A DNA stretch of 52,599 bases from Coprobacter tertius (GTDB lineage: Bacteria > Bacteroidota > Bacteroidia > Bacteroidales > Coprobacteraceae), in assembly GCF_024330105.1 (NCBI RefSeq), contig NZ_JANDHW010000016.1, positions 1-52,599 of the forward strand, read 5' to 3'. The notes beneath the pieces are model-generated. The model was not told the origin of the DNA. It searched no databases and saw only the letters and a program-made list of their open reading frames with translations. Positions 44,203 to 52,599 of the stretch are shown here, in pieces. The first letter of the stretch is position 1. Each line of letters starts with the position of its first letter. The position numbers were made by a program, and so were the translations under genes.

Positions 44203-45750
44203 ATGACTTCATTACAGAAAGACATCTTGGAACTGCGCGAGAAAAAAGCGCTGGTACAGATGGGTGGCGGAGAGGCTGCTATTGAGAAGCAAGAGGCTAT
44301 GGGTAAGCTTACTGCCCGTAATCGTATCCTTGCACTGTTGGACGAAAATTCATTTCAGGAATATGATTTATTTGTAGAACATGAAGCCCGCGGGTTCGGG
44401 ATGGAAAAGAAAGTACTTCCCGGAGACGGTGTTATTACCGGTACCGGAACTATCTTCGGTGCTCCAGTGTGTATTTATGCTCAGGACTTTACAGTAGCCG
44501 GCGGTTCGCTGGGATTGATGCATGCCCGTAAGATCACTAAGATTATGGACCATGCCCTGAAAATGAAAGTGCCCATTATCGGTATTAATGATTCTGGCGG
44601 TGCTCGTATACAAGAAGGGGTAGGTGCATTGGCCGGTTATGGAGAAATATTTTATCGAAATACGATCGCGTCGGGTGTAATTCCGCAAATCTCGGTAATC
44701 CTCGGTCCTTGTGCGGGTGGGGCAGTGTATTCCCCGGCATTGACCGATTTTGTATTTGTAGTTGAAAATATTTCAAAGATGTTTATTACTGGCCCGAATG
44801 TAATAAAAACAGTATTGGGAGAAGAAATATCTATGGAAGATCTTGGTGGTGCTCGTGTGCATGCTGAAATTACGGGTAATGCCCATTTCTATGCTCAAAG
44901 TGAGCAGGAATGCTTCGAACAGATAAAAAAATTGGTAACTTTTATTCCCTGGAACAACCGGGAACGCGCTCGTACTTTTGAACCGAAAGAACCGATGTTC
45001 GAAAAGACGGTAAATGATATTATCCCTTCCGATCCGAAACAGCCTTATGATGTTCGCGATATTATCCGTTCGGTGGTGGATGATTCTGATTTCTTTGAAA
45101 TTCAGGAACTTTGGGCTGCCAATATTGTAATCGGTTTCGGGCGTATTCATGGTGAGACAATCGGTTTTGTCGCTAATCAGCCGATGGTAATGGCTGGAGT
45201 ACTCGATTGTGATAGTTCTGATAAAGCAGCTCGCTTTATCCGTTATTGCGACTCGTTTAATATTCCTATCGTAACTTTCGAAGATATGCCTGGGTATTTA
45301 CCGGGTGTAGATCAGGAACATGCCGGGGTGATACGCCACGGAGCTAAAGTATTATATGCGTATTCTGAAGCTACCGTGCCTAAAATTACTATTATTTTGC
45401 GTAAGGCTTACGGCGGAGGTTATATCGCAATGAACTCACGTCATTTGGGAGCTGACTTTGTTTTTGCGTGGCCAAGTGCCGAAATTGCCGTTATGGGGCC
45501 TGAAGGTGCGGCTAATATCATATTCCGCAAGGAAATTATGGAAGCTGAAGATCAGGATGCTATGAGACAAGCCAAGGTGAAAGAATATATCGAAAAATTC
45601 GCTAATCCTTATGTGGCTGCAGCAAAAGGATATATCGATGCTGTTATAGAACCGCGGGAAACCAGAGCTATTTTGAAACATGCTCTCGAAGTGGCTAAGA
45701 ATAAAGAAGAATCGAGACCGACTAAAAAGCACGGGATTCCACCGTTCTGA
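44203..45750 (+). CDS. Acyl-CoA carboxyltransferase subunit (methylmalonyl-/propionyl-CoA)
   Basis: A 515-residue carboxyltransferase of the PccB/MmdA family with two crotonase-like halves. The N-half has GDGVITGTGTIFGAPVCIYA, the acyl-CoA oxyanion region GINDSGGARIQEGVGALAGY and GPCAGGAVYSPALTDF. The C-half has FEDMPGYLPGVDQEHAGVIR and the biotin-site region RKAYGGGYIAMNSRHLGAD. It moves CO2 between biotin and propionyl- or acetyl-CoA. A biotin carrier gene follows 33 bp downstream. Neither a biotin carboxylase (accC) nor a decarboxylase membrane subunit is next to it, so whether it acts in propionyl-CoA carboxylation or methylmalonyl-CoA decarboxylation is undecided. Confidence 0.9.
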   Translation: MTSLQKDILELREKKALVQMGGGEAAIEKQEAMGKLTARNRILALLDENSFQEYDLFVEHEARGFGMEKKVLPGDGVITGTGTIFGAPVCIYAQDFTVAGGSLGLMHARKITKIMDHALKMKVPIIGINDSGGARIQEGVGALAGYGEIFYRNTIASGVIPQISVILGPCAGGAVYSPALTDFVFVVENISKMFITGPNVIKTVLGEEISMEDLGGARVHAEITGNAHFYAQSEQECFEQIKKLVTFIPWNNRERARTFEPKEPMFEKTVNDIIPSDPKQPYDVRDIIRSVVDDSDFFEIQELWAANIVIGFGRIHGETIGFVANQPMVMAGVLDCDSSDKAARFIRYCDSFNIPIVTFEDMPGYLPGVDQEHAGVIRHGAKVLYAYSEATVPKITIILRKAYGGGYIAMNSRHLGADFVFAWPSAEIAVMGPEGAANIIFRKEIMEAEDQDAMRQAKVKEYIEKFANPYVAAAKGYIDAVIEPRETRAILKHALEVAKNKEESRPTKKHGIPPF

Positions 45751-45783
45751 TCTGTTTTTTTAAGTTTATTAAACAAGAAAAAG

Positions 45784-46110
45784 ATGGAACAAGATAAGAA
45801 AAAGCTGGTCGACTTTGCTGTTACGGCCCGTAAATATAAGACTACATTAACCCAGAAGTTTATCGATCGTCCGATATGGAAGAAACCGGTGGCAGGAGAA
45901 GTGCGTTCGACACTTCCCGGTACAGTTGTTTCATTAGCTGTAAAAGTCGGTGACAAGATAAATGCGGGAGATTTGTTGTTGGTACACGAAGCGATGAAAA
46001 TGCAAAATCGCATATTGGCTCCTGTTTCGGGTGTTGTTTCTGAAATTCCTGTACAAGAAGGGGAACATCTGACAAAAGGAGCTTTGATCCTGAAGATTGA
46101 AGAAGAGTAA
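45784..46110 (+). CDS. Biotin carboxyl carrier protein
   Basis: A 108-residue carrier with a biotinyl/lipoyl domain in residues about 38-108. The biotin lysine is K72 in HEAMKM, flanked by PGTVVSLAVKVGD and APVSGVVSEIPVQEGE. The N-terminal 37 residues are charged and probably dock to the partner. It receives CO2 at biotin and passes it to the upstream carboxyltransferase. A strong terminator follows. Confidence 0.93.
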   Translation: MEQDKKKLVDFAVTARKYKTTLTQKFIDRPIWKKPVAGEVRSTLPGTVVSLAVKVGDKINAGDLLLVHEAMKMQNRILAPVSGVVSEIPVQEGEHLTKGALILKIEEE

Positions 46111-46144
46111 TTTGTCTTTTTAGATATAAAATACTTCATTATTA

Positions 46145-46179
46145 AAAAAACTCGTTATCGGAAAGATAACGAGTTTTTT
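46145..46179 (+). terminator. Intrinsic terminator after biotin carrier gene
   Basis: A perfect 15-bp stem (46145-46159 with 46165-46179; core CTCGTTATC) with loop GGAAA ends in six Ts. Confidence 0.9.
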
Positions 46180-46334
46180 GTCTTTTGAAGTGTAATTTAT
46201 ACCGATTATTGTAATGGTATATAAAGATATGTCGAAGTGTTTTTATAATTTATAAATGTGTATAAAGGATTAATCCATAACGTGTTATTCTATGTTTTAA
46301 TAGAAAACTTCTATTAATTAAAAACTATTTTATT

Positions 46335-46565
46335 ATGGCACTGAACACTCCAGATGAAGGAAAACTGACTACCGCCATCGAGAAACAAACCTCGAAGGTT
46401 CCTTCCGGTTGCTATCTTACGGCTGCTTTATTGGCAATGGCCGCTTCGTTGACTCTGAAATGTTTTAAGAGGGGACGTTCCGCTCTGTTTGTCGGACAAT
46501 GGGCAGCTCCCTTTTTGATCATGGGCTTGTATAATAAGATTGTGAAAACGAATGGTCATGATTGA
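46335..46565 (+). CDS. Small hypothetical membrane protein
   Basis: A 76-residue protein with two hydrophobic segments, about 26-42 (CYLTAALLAMAASLTLKC) and 51-66 (ALFVGQWAAPFLIMGLYNKI), joined by a basic turn (FKRGRS). The N-terminus is polar with no signal peptide. This suggests a small inner membrane hairpin with both ends on the same side. Codon use resembles core genes and a strong terminator follows, which argues for a real gene. Function is unknown. Confidence 0.75.
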   Translation: MALNTPDEGKLTTAIEKQTSKVPSGCYLTAALLAMAASLTLKCFKRGRSALFVGQWAAPFLIMGLYNKIVKTNGHD

Positions 46566-46592
46566 GCGTTCTCGAAATGATTTTATTTGTGG

Positions 46593-46630
46593 AATCTCCG
46601 GAGTCTAAAACTCCGGAGATTTTTATTTTC
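46593..46630 (+). terminator. Intrinsic terminator after small membrane protein gene
   Basis: AATCTCCGGAGT pairs perfectly with ACTCCGGAGATT (46593-46604 with 46610-46621) around CTAAA, followed by TTTATTTT. Confidence 0.88.
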
Positions 46631-46694
46631 TGACTATTCTTAATTATTTGTGAAGGGATAAGGGGAGTCTTTTTTTTATTCGGATAGCTTTTGT

Positions 46695-46702
46695 TATATT
46701 TG
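46695..46702 (+). promoter_or_regulatory. ettA promoter -7 element
   Basis: TATATTTG matches TAnnTTTG, 29 nt before the ettA ATG; the -33 region is T-rich without a clear TTTG. Confidence 0.55.
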
Positions 46703-46731
46703 TACAAAATGACAAAATAGTTGAAAAATAT

Positions 46732-48420
46732 ATGGCAGACGATAAGAAAATTATTTTTTCTATGGTAGGGGTAAGTAAAACTTTTCCTCCCCATAAACAA
46801 GTATTGAAAAATATTTATCTCTCGTTTTTTTACGGAGCTAAGATCGGTATTATCGGTCTTAACGGATCAGGTAAATCTACGTTGTTAAAAATAATTGCCG
46901 GCATCGAAAAATCGTATCAGGGAGAGGTCGTTTTTTCTCCCGGATATTCGGTGGGATATCTCGAACAAGAACCTAAGCTCGATCCGGAGAAAACTGTAAA
47001 AGAGATCGTGCAGGAAGGAGTACAACCTATACTCGATATTTTGACTGAGTATGAGGAGGTAAATATGAAATTTGGTGATCCAGAAGTATTGGAAGATCCT
47101 GATAAAATGGAAGCATTGATGAATCGTCAGGCTGAACTTCAGGATAAAATCGATGCTTCGGATGCTTGGAATCTCGACAATAAGCTGGAACGTGCCATGG
47201 ATGCATTGCGGTGTCCACCTGAAGATCAGCTTGTAAAATCACTTTCGGGGGGAGAGCGTCGTCGGGTTGCTTTATGCCGTTTGTTGTTGCAACAACCCGA
47301 TGTTTTATTGCTTGATGAACCTACCAATCATCTCGATGCTGAGTCTATCGACTGGCTCGAACAGCATTTACAACAATATCCCGGTACAGTAATCGCAATT
47401 ACTCACGATCGGTATTTTCTCGATCATGTAGCTGGTTGGATTCTTGAACTCGACAGAGGAGAGGGTATTCCTTGGCAGGGAAATTATACGTCATGGCTCG
47501 AACAGAAGACCAAGCGTATGGAGATGGAGGAAAAACAGGCTAGTAAACGACGTAAGACCCTCGAACGAGAACTTGAATGGGTGAGAATGGCTCCTAAAGC
47601 CCGTCAGGCAAAAGGAAAAGCTCGATTAAATTCTTATGATAAGTTATTGAATCAGGATCAGAAAGAACGGGAAGAAAAATTAGAAATATTTATCCCTAAT
47701 GGTCCCAGATTAGGGAATAAGGTGATTGAAGCTAAGGGAGTTGCCAAGGCTTATGGGGATAAGCTATTATTTGATAATTTAAATTTTATGTTGCCTCCTA
47801 ATGGTATTGTAGGGGTAATCGGCCCGAACGGGGCAGGAAAGACAACATTGTTCAGATTGATAATGGGGCAGGAAAAAGTGGATAAAGGTGAGTTTGATGT
47901 AGGCGAGACAGTAAAAATAGCATATGTAGATCAAACTCATAAAGATATAGATCCTCAAAAAAGTGTTTATCAGGTGGTTTCTGGTGGTCAGGAGCTGATA
48001 CGTATGGGGGGAAAAGATATTAATGCCCGGGCTTATCTTTCTCGATTTAATTTTACGGGTGCCGATCAGGAAAAACTTTGTGGCGTGCTTTCCGGAGGAG
48101 AACGTAACAGGTTGCATCTGGCAATGGCCTTAAAGGAAGAAGGAAATGTTCTTTTGCTCGATGAGCCGACCAACGATATCGATGTAAATACTTTGCGGGC
48201 TTTGGAAGAGGGGCTTGAAAATTTTGCCGGTTGTGCTGTTGTGGTATCCCATGACAGATGGTTCCTCGATCGTATATGTACACATATTCTTGCTTTTGAG
48301 GGAGATTCCGAGGTATTTTATTTTGAAGGAGATTACTCTGAATATGAAGAAAATAAACGTAAACGTATGGGTGACGTTGAGCCGAGGCGGGTGCGTTACC
48401 GAAAATTAATAAATGATTGA
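46732..48420 (+). CDS. ettA: ABC-F protein EttA, energy-dependent translational throttle
   Basis: A 562-residue soluble ABC-F protein with two nucleotide-binding domains and no membrane segments. Site 1 has GLNGSGKST (Walker A), SGGERRRVALCR (signature) and LLLDEPTNHLD. Site 2 has GPNGAGKTT, SGGERNRLHLA and LLLDEPTNDID. Between them is the basic helical linker that enters the ribosomal tRNA exit site (KRRKTLERELEWVRMAPKAR and QAKGKARLNSYDKLL). The arm in domain 1 and overall length match EttA rather than Uup. EttA gates the first peptide bond according to the ATP/ADP ratio. It is monocistronic. Confidence 0.94.
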   Translation: MADDKKIIFSMVGVSKTFPPHKQVLKNIYLSFFYGAKIGIIGLNGSGKSTLLKIIAGIEKSYQGEVVFSPGYSVGYLEQEPKLDPEKTVKEIVQEGVQPILDILTEYEEVNMKFGDPEVLEDPDKMEALMNRQAELQDKIDASDAWNLDNKLERAMDALRCPPEDQLVKSLSGGERRRVALCRLLLQQPDVLLLDEPTNHLDAESIDWLEQHLQQYPGTVIAITHDRYFLDHVAGWILELDRGEGIPWQGNYTSWLEQKTKRMEMEEKQASKRRKTLERELEWVRMAPKARQAKGKARLNSYDKLLNQDQKEREEKLEIFIPNGPRLGNKVIEAKGVAKAYGDKLLFDNLNFMLPPNGIVGVIGPNGAGKTTLFRLIMGQEKVDKGEFDVGETVKIAYVDQTHKDIDPQKSVYQVVSGGQELIRMGGKDINARAYLSRFNFTGADQEKLCGVLSGGERNRLHLAMALKEEGNVLLLDEPTNDIDVNTLRALEEGLENFAGCAVVVSHDRWFLDRICTHILAFEGDSEVFYFEGDYSEYEENKRKRMGDVEPRRVRYRKLIND

Positions 48421-48434
48421 TGGATCTATTGATT

Positions 48435-48467
48435 GCGCGAAGGCCTTTAAAAGGTTTTCGCGCTTTT
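48435..48467 (+). terminator. Intrinsic terminator after ettA
   Basis: GCGCGAAGGCCTT can pair with AAGGTTTTCGCGC (48435-48447 with 48451-48463, two G-U pairs), followed by TTTTG. A second weaker hairpin (AGCTTTCTT/AAGAAGCT, about 48480-48502) with a T run lies just downstream and may insulate ettA from the convergent cdsA. Confidence 0.75.
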
Positions 48468-48522
48468 GTATATATTGCGAGCTTTCTTTTTTGAAGAAGC
48501 TTTTTGTTGGGATGATGAAAGT

Positions 48523-49341
48523 TTAAGCGATGAATATTAGATAAATTACAGCAGCAGGTGATGCGAGCAATACACTATCGAATCGGTCGAGCATTCCTCC
48601 GTGTCCTGGAAGGACATTTCCCGAGTCTTTTACATGTATAGTCCTTTTAAGTAAAGATTCGCATAAATCTCCGAATGTTGCGGAGATACAAACGGTAAGT
48701 CCGAAACCTAACCATTGAAGAGGAGAGAGAAAGGTAAAAAATAAAGAAAGTACATATGCACTCAATAGACAGAATCCCATTCCTCCGAAAAATCCTTCCC
48801 ATGATTTTTTAGGAGAAATACGTTCAAACAAACGGTGTTTTCCAAAAGTGCATCCGATCAGATAAGCACCTGTGTCGTTCAGCCATATGAAAATAAAAAA
48901 TGAGGCCAGCCCCCATGCGTTATAATCTCCGTGTTTAAAAGCGATAAGGCTGAGTAGTGAAAAGGGAAGTGCAATGTAGATTTGTCCCAATAAAGTGTTG
49001 GCCCAGTTACGAATAGGATCGGGGCGTTTTGCATATAGCTGTGCAATAAAAGTATATAAAAGATATAATAGATAAGGTGAAAAAAGTCGTCCGTGAGAAA
49101 TATCTGATCCCGATGCAGCTATAAATACAGCGATAAAAAGATAAATACCTCCGGCCAGATCGGTGATATAGTTTACCGTAGTTTCTTCCTTTTCTTTTAC
49201 AAGCCGGTAGAATTCGATGAGGGTAAAACCGGTAATTACAGCAAAAAGTACTGCAAAACTCAATGGCTTATATAATATAGCTCCTAATAAGATAATTACA
49301 AATAAAATTCCAGTAACGGCTCGGACGATAAAATTTCTCAA
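48523..49341 (-). CDS. cdsA: Phosphatidate cytidylyltransferase
   Basis: CdsA makes CDP-diacylglycerol from CTP and phosphatidate, the branch point of phospholipid synthesis. The 272-residue protein has about seven to eight membrane helices. The family signature is at the C-terminus: LLKRTIHVKDSGNVLPGHGG followed by MLDRFDSVLLASP. The earlier block ERISPKKSWEGFFGGMGF is also typical. It follows ftsH on the minus strand after about 165 bp with a terminator between, so it is likely transcribed separately. Confidence 0.95.
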   Translation of the reverse strand: MRNFIVRAVTGILFVIILLGAILYKPLSFAVLFAVITGFTLIEFYRLVKEKEETTVNYITDLAGGIYLFIAVFIAASGSDISHGRLFSPYLLYLLYTFIAQLYAKRPDPIRNWANTLLGQIYIALPFSLLSLIAFKHGDYNAWGLASFFIFIWLNDTGAYLIGCTFGKHRLFERISPKKSWEGFFGGMGFCLLSAYVLSLFFTFLSPLQWLGFGLTVCISATFGDLCESLLKRTIHVKDSGNVLPGHGGMLDRFDSVLLASPAAVIYLIFIA

Positions 49342-49450
49342 GGCAGTAGTTTTTTATGTGTTATATATAACTAAAGTCGATCGTGGGTACAAAGATATTA
49401 AAATTTTATTTTTTACGACTATAATGTTTCAGGTGTCGAAAGTAGATATG

Positions 49451-49494
49451 AAAAACGTGATATACTTTAACTTTAATCAGTATATCACGTTTTT
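49451..49494 (-). terminator. Intrinsic terminator after ftsH
   Basis: A perfect 16-bp stem (49451-49466 with 49479-49494; core CGTGATATACT) with a 12-nt loop and T-run on the minus strand, 13 bp after the ftsH stop. Confidence 0.88.
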
Positions 49495-49507
49495 ATAAAA
49501 TATCGGT

Positions 49508-51556
49508 TTATTTTGTTTCGTTTGTCTCTACTGTATTTTCAGAATTTTCAAGATTTGTTTCCGATTGAGTCTCTGAAGTAATAGCTGTTTCCGTTTTTGA
49601 ACTATTTTCTTCGTTTTTCCCCTCCTTTTCGTTATCGTCTTGTAGAATTTCTTCCGACCGAGAGGCCCATTGTCGTTTTCCGAAAATACGTTCTACATCT
49701 TCAGTAAAAATTACCTCTTTTTCGATAAGAACTGAAGTGAGTTCGGCATGTCCTTCCGATTTTTCGGTCAGTATTCTTTTAGCCCGGTCGTATTGCTCTG
49801 CAATAATGCGACCTACTTCATCGTCGATAAGTTTAGCGGTATCTTCACTATAAGGTTTGGTAAAACCATAGTCTTGACCGGTAGAATCGTAGTAACTTAG
49901 ATTCGGTAATTTATCGCTCATTCCAAAATATACGACCATTGCGTATGCTTGTTTGGTGACACGTTCCAAATCGTTGGCTGCTCCGGTAGAAATCCTTCCT
50001 AAGAATAATTCTTCTGCAGCGCGTCCGCCCAAGGTGGCACACATCTCGTCGAGTAATTGTTCTCGTGTGGTAATTTGCCTTTCTTCAGGCAAGTACCAGG
50101 CAGCTCCCAGAGCTTTACCTCGAGGTACAATAGTAATTTTCACCAACGGATTGGCATATTGAAGAAACCAACTTAAAGAGGCGTGACCGGCTTCGTGAAT
50201 GGCGATTGACCGTTTTTCATCGGCTGTGGTAATTTTAGTCCGTTTTTCAAGCCCTCCGACGATACGGTCGACTGCATCCATGAAATCTTGTTTTTGTACA
50301 TAATTTTTGCCTTTACGAGCGGCGATCAGTGCAGCTTCGTTGCATACGTTTGCAATATCGGCACCTGAAAAGCCCGGAGTTTGGCGGGCAAGTAAATCGA
50401 TATCTACCGAGTCGTCGATCTTTACATTGCGTAAATGTACTCTGAAGATCGCCTTACGATCGTTCAGGTCAGGCAGTTCTACATAGATCTGACGGTCGAA
50501 CCGCCCGGCACGTAATAATGCCTTATCGAGGATATCCGCACGATTGGTAGCGGCGAGTATGATAACACCGCTGTTCGAGCCGAACCCGTCCATTTCTGTC
50601 AAAAGTTGATTCAGTGTATTTTCCCGTTCATCATTAGAACCCATATTGGGATTTTTACCACGAGCACGTCCTACGGCATCTATTTCGTCGATAAATACGA
50701 TACAAGGAGCTTTCTCTTTTGCCTGTCGGAATAAATCGCGTACTCGGGATGCTCCTACACCCACGAACATTTCTACGAAGTCTGATCCTGATAATGAAAA
50801 GAACGGAACATTTGCTTCGCCTGCAACAGCTTTGGCCAGCAATGTCTTACCGGTTCCCGGAGGGCCTACTAGTAAGGCTCCTTTAGGTATTTTTCCTCCC
50901 AGTTCAGTATATTTATTGGGGTTTTTCAAGAAAGAAACGATTTCTTCCACTTCTTGTTTGGCCTCAGATAACCCGGCTACATCTTTGAAAGATACTTGTA
51001 CCGGTCCTTCTTTATCGAATAATTGGGCTTTGGCTTTGCCTACGTTAAAAACTCCGCCTCCGCTGCCTTGGTTAGACATACGCCGCATGATGATAAACCA
51101 AAATGCGATTAGCAACAATATCGGACCGAAAGACCATAACATATCTCCGAAATCGCTGCCTTTTTCGTATTTTACTTCAGCATGAAACCCATTTTCTTGT
51201 TTCCATTTTTCAATGGCTTTGTCCAGAACTTCGGGAGAAGCTATGTTGGTATAGATTTTAGGATTCTTGCCGATCTTATCAGAACTTGTCTTAAATATTT
51301 TTTGTGCGATACTATCGGTAATTATGGCTTCTACATTATCTTTATTGGTGTAAACCGTCATTTGAGTGATACCCCCTTCTTTGGCAATTTTCTCAAATTC
51401 AGTCCAGTTAACCTCTTTAGAAACCGAGCCGTCATTCATATAATACAAGCCGATAAGCAGTAACGCTATCAACGAGTACATCCAATAAAGGCTGAATTTC
51501 ATAAATTTTGGTTTTTTAGGGCCTTGAGGGGAAATAGGATTAGAATTATTGTCCAT
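49508..51556 (-). CDS. ftsH: ATP-dependent zinc metalloprotease FtsH
   Basis: FtsH is a membrane-bound AAA+ protease for damaged and regulatory proteins. In the 682-residue chain TM1 is at about 22-40, a periplasmic domain at 41-140 and TM2 at about 142-157. The AAA module has Walker A GPPGTGKT (231-238), Walker [12 protein letters not shown] (286-296) and the SRH region [20 protein letters not shown]. The M41 protease has zinc site HEAGH (454-458). The last 50 residues are a Glu/Asn/Thr-rich low-complexity tail, longer than in E. coli. rsfS lies 36 bp upstream. Confidence 0.97.
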   Translation of the reverse strand: MDNNSNPISPQGPKKPKFMKFSLYWMYSLIALLLIGLYYMNDGSVSKEVNWTEFEKIAKEGGITQMTVYTNKDNVEAIITDSIAQKIFKTSSDKIGKNPKIYTNIASPEVLDKAIEKWKQENGFHAEVKYEKGSDFGDMLWSFGPILLLIAFWFIIMRRMSNQGSGGGVFNVGKAKAQLFDKEGPVQVSFKDVAGLSEAKQEVEEIVSFLKNPNKYTELGGKIPKGALLVGPPGTGKTLLAKAVAGEANVPFFSLSGSDFVEMFVGVGASRVRDLFRQAKEKAPCIVFIDEIDAVGRARGKNPNMGSNDERENTLNQLLTEMDGFGSNSGVIILAATNRADILDKALLRAGRFDRQIYVELPDLNDRKAIFRVHLRNVKIDDSVDIDLLARQTPGFSGADIANVCNEAALIAARKGKNYVQKQDFMDAVDRIVGGLEKRTKITTADEKRSIAIHEAGHASLSWFLQYANPLVKITIVPRGKALGAAWYLPEERQITTREQLLDEMCATLGGRAAEELFLGRISTGAANDLERVTKQAYAMVVYFGMSDKLPNLSYYDSTGQDYGFTKPYSEDTAKLIDDEVGRIIAEQYDRAKRILTEKSEGHAELTSVLIEKEVIFTEDVERIFGKRQWASRSEEILQDDNEKEGKNEENSSKTETAITSETQSETNLENSENTVETNETK

Positions 51557-51592
51557 ATTTTGTTATTTGTCTTTTTTTAATATATGCAAAAA

Positions 51593-51952
51593 TCATTCCG
51601 CATTAGGAATTACTGACAATTTGGCATCGTTCCATAATTGTTCCAGTTTATAATATTCTCGATGTTCAGGCAAAAATACGTGTACATATATGTTTCCGTA
51701 ATCCAAAACGATCCATTGTGAGTTTTGGTAACCATCGTACGCAAACGGTTTTATTCCGGTGTTTTCCCGTACATATTCCCGTACGCTGTCGGCTATGGCT
51801 GTCACTTGCATGGTTGAACCGCCTTCACATATAATAAAGTATTGAGCTGATGCCGATTCTATACGACTTAAATCTGCTACGACTATATTTTTACCTTTTT
51901 TTTCCTGTATTCCTTCTGTTATTTTCTTTAATAGTAATTTACTGTTTTCCAT
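51593..51952 (-). CDS. rsfS: Ribosome silencing factor RsfS
   Basis: RsfS binds ribosomal protein L14 and blocks 30S-50S joining when nutrients are scarce. The 119-residue protein shows the family core: NIVVADLSRIESASAQYFII, CEGGSTMQVTAIADSVREYV and the ending region WIVLDYGNIYVHVFLPEHRE with YYKLEQLW. It is upstream of ftsH in the standard Bacteroidota order. Its promoter is probably TATATTTG (minus, 51990-51997), 37 nt upstream. Confidence 0.94.
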   Translation of the reverse strand: MENSKLLLKKITEGIQEKKGKNIVVADLSRIESASAQYFIICEGGSTMQVTAIADSVREYVRENTGIKPFAYDGYQNSQWIVLDYGNIYVHVFLPEHREYYKLEQLWNDAKLSVIPNAE

Positions 51953-51989
51953 TTAATCCTTTTAATTGTTTTGCAACATCTTCAATTTG

Positions 51990-51997
51990 CAAATATA
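51990..51997 (-). promoter_or_regulatory. rsfS-ftsH promoter -7 element
   Basis: The minus strand reads TATATTTG, a full -7 match, 37 nt before the rsfS ATG; the -33 region is not obvious. Confidence 0.55.
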
Positions 51998-52134
51998 GTT
52001 CGTTTTCAGTATAGTGTTTATCTATAAATGTGATTAATTTTTATATTTAATTAAAAGAGAACACGAATGTGGTCCGATTGTTTCCTGTTTTTTAGAAATC
52101 TTTTCTTCGAATATTGATTGCGGTCAATTTTCAT

Positions 52135-52142
52135 TATCTTTG
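52135..52142 (+). promoter_or_regulatory. Promoter -7 element of the DUF3127 gene
   Basis: TATCTTTG matches TAnnTTTG, 29 nt before the ATG, with TATTG about 18 nt upstream as a weak -33. Confidence 0.55.
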
Positions 52143-52171
52143 TCGTTCGACAATAATTTAAAATTCAAATA

Positions 52172-52537
52172 ATGGAAATAAGAGGAAAGATTTTTCAAGT
52201 ATTACCCTTACAGAGTGGTGTAAGTCAATCGAGCGGACGTGAATGGAAAAAACAGGAATATGTACTCGAAACCAATGACCAATATCCCCGCAAAGTTTGT
52301 TTTCAGCTTTTCGGCGATCGGGTCGATCAATTTCCGGTAAGTGTCGGTGATGATGTGGTAGTATCTATAGATATAGAAAGTCGAGAATATAACGGACGTT
52401 GGTACACAAATATCAGTGCTTGGAAAATCGATAAAGTGGGAGATATGCCTCCGATGCCTGATGTTTCGATTCCGACATCTCCGGTAGATTTTATGCCTTC
52501 CGGCTCCGATCAGTCGAATGATGATCTGCCTTTCTAA
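52172..52537 (+). CDS. DUF3127 OB-fold protein with SSB-like C-terminal tip
   Basis: A 121-residue protein of the DUF3127 family. Residues 1-90 look like a compact OB fold (MEIRGKIFQVLPLQSGVSQS, KVCFQLFGDRVDQFPVSVGD, VVVSIDIESREYNGRWYTNI). A short Pro/Ser linker and the tip SNDDLPF follow, nearly the same as SSDDLPF at the end of the SSB encoded at 2876-3325. That acidic tip in SSB recruits replication and repair proteins. A nucleic acid or SSB-partner role is inference; the family has no settled function. It is divergent from rsfS. Confidence 0.88.
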   Translation: MEIRGKIFQVLPLQSGVSQSSGREWKKQEYVLETNDQYPRKVCFQLFGDRVDQFPVSVGDDVVVSIDIESREYNGRWYTNISAWKIDKVGDMPPMPDVSIPTSPVDFMPSGSDQSNDDLPF

Positions 52538-52599
52538 TTTTTTTACTAATCCATATTCATTTGTTTATATATAGAATACCAGCTAATTAACAAGATATG

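Overview
The window is a Bacteroidota chromosome segment, most likely from order Bacteroidales. Several things support this. The promoters have the Bacteroides-type form (TTTG about 19 nt upstream of TAnnTTTG). Ribosome-binding sites are weak or absent. The gene blocks are typical of the group: PPTase-gldD-gldE-ssb, proC-argD-argC-argG-GNAT-argR, parA-parB-DUF5683-mltD, trpB-E-G-D-C-F-A, and rsfS-ftsH-cdsA. A type IX secretion (T9SS) sorting domain and a TonB receptor operon point the same way. Genus cannot be fixed from sequence alone; a relative of Barnesiella, Coprobacter or Parabacteroides is a guess. No rRNA, tRNA, CRISPR array or insertion sequence was seen.

Layout. 0.1-3.3 kb (minus): 4'-phosphopantetheinyl transferase, GldD-like lipoprotein, GldE-like CBS membrane protein and SSB. 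3.4-9.1 kb (minus): arginine and proline synthesis, with argR at the head of one unit under a promoter surrounded by palindromes, and argC-argD under a second promoter embedded in the argG terminator. 9.3-15.3 kb: surE (minus), then parA, parB, a DUF5683 protein, an MltD-like transglycosylase and a small winged-helix gene (plus). 15.5-26.2 kb: an accessory island with a T9SS-sorted protein, a 2116-residue RHS/YD-repeat protein with a variable C-terminal toxin-like tip, an overlapping immunity candidate, and then an AT-rich tail of orphan or broken toxin and immunity modules. 26.5 kb: OmpA-family protein.

27.8-34.5 kb (minus): a complete tryptophan operon in which TrpF and TrpA are fused. It is preceded by a leader peptide with tandem Trp codons and a strong terminator, giving a classical ribosome-mediated attenuator. 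34.6-35.9 kb: SPOR-domain lipoprotein and PEBP-like protein. 35.9-36.8 kb: a decayed multicopper oxidase. 37.1-41.9 kb (plus): TonB receptor, DUF4374 lipoprotein and PepSY membrane protein, matching the XusABC xenosiderophore system. 42.1-42.8 kb (minus): remnant of a T9SS-sorted protein. 43.2-48.4 kb (plus): ruvX, def, a carboxyltransferase with its biotin carrier, a small membrane protein and the ABC-F protein EttA. 48.5-52.0 kb (minus): cdsA, ftsH, rsfS. 52.2 kb (plus): DUF3127 OB-fold protein with an SSB-like tail.

The strongest candidates for something little described are the trp attenuator in front of trpB, the TrpF-TrpA fusion, and the RHS island with its tail of decaying immunity and toxin modules.
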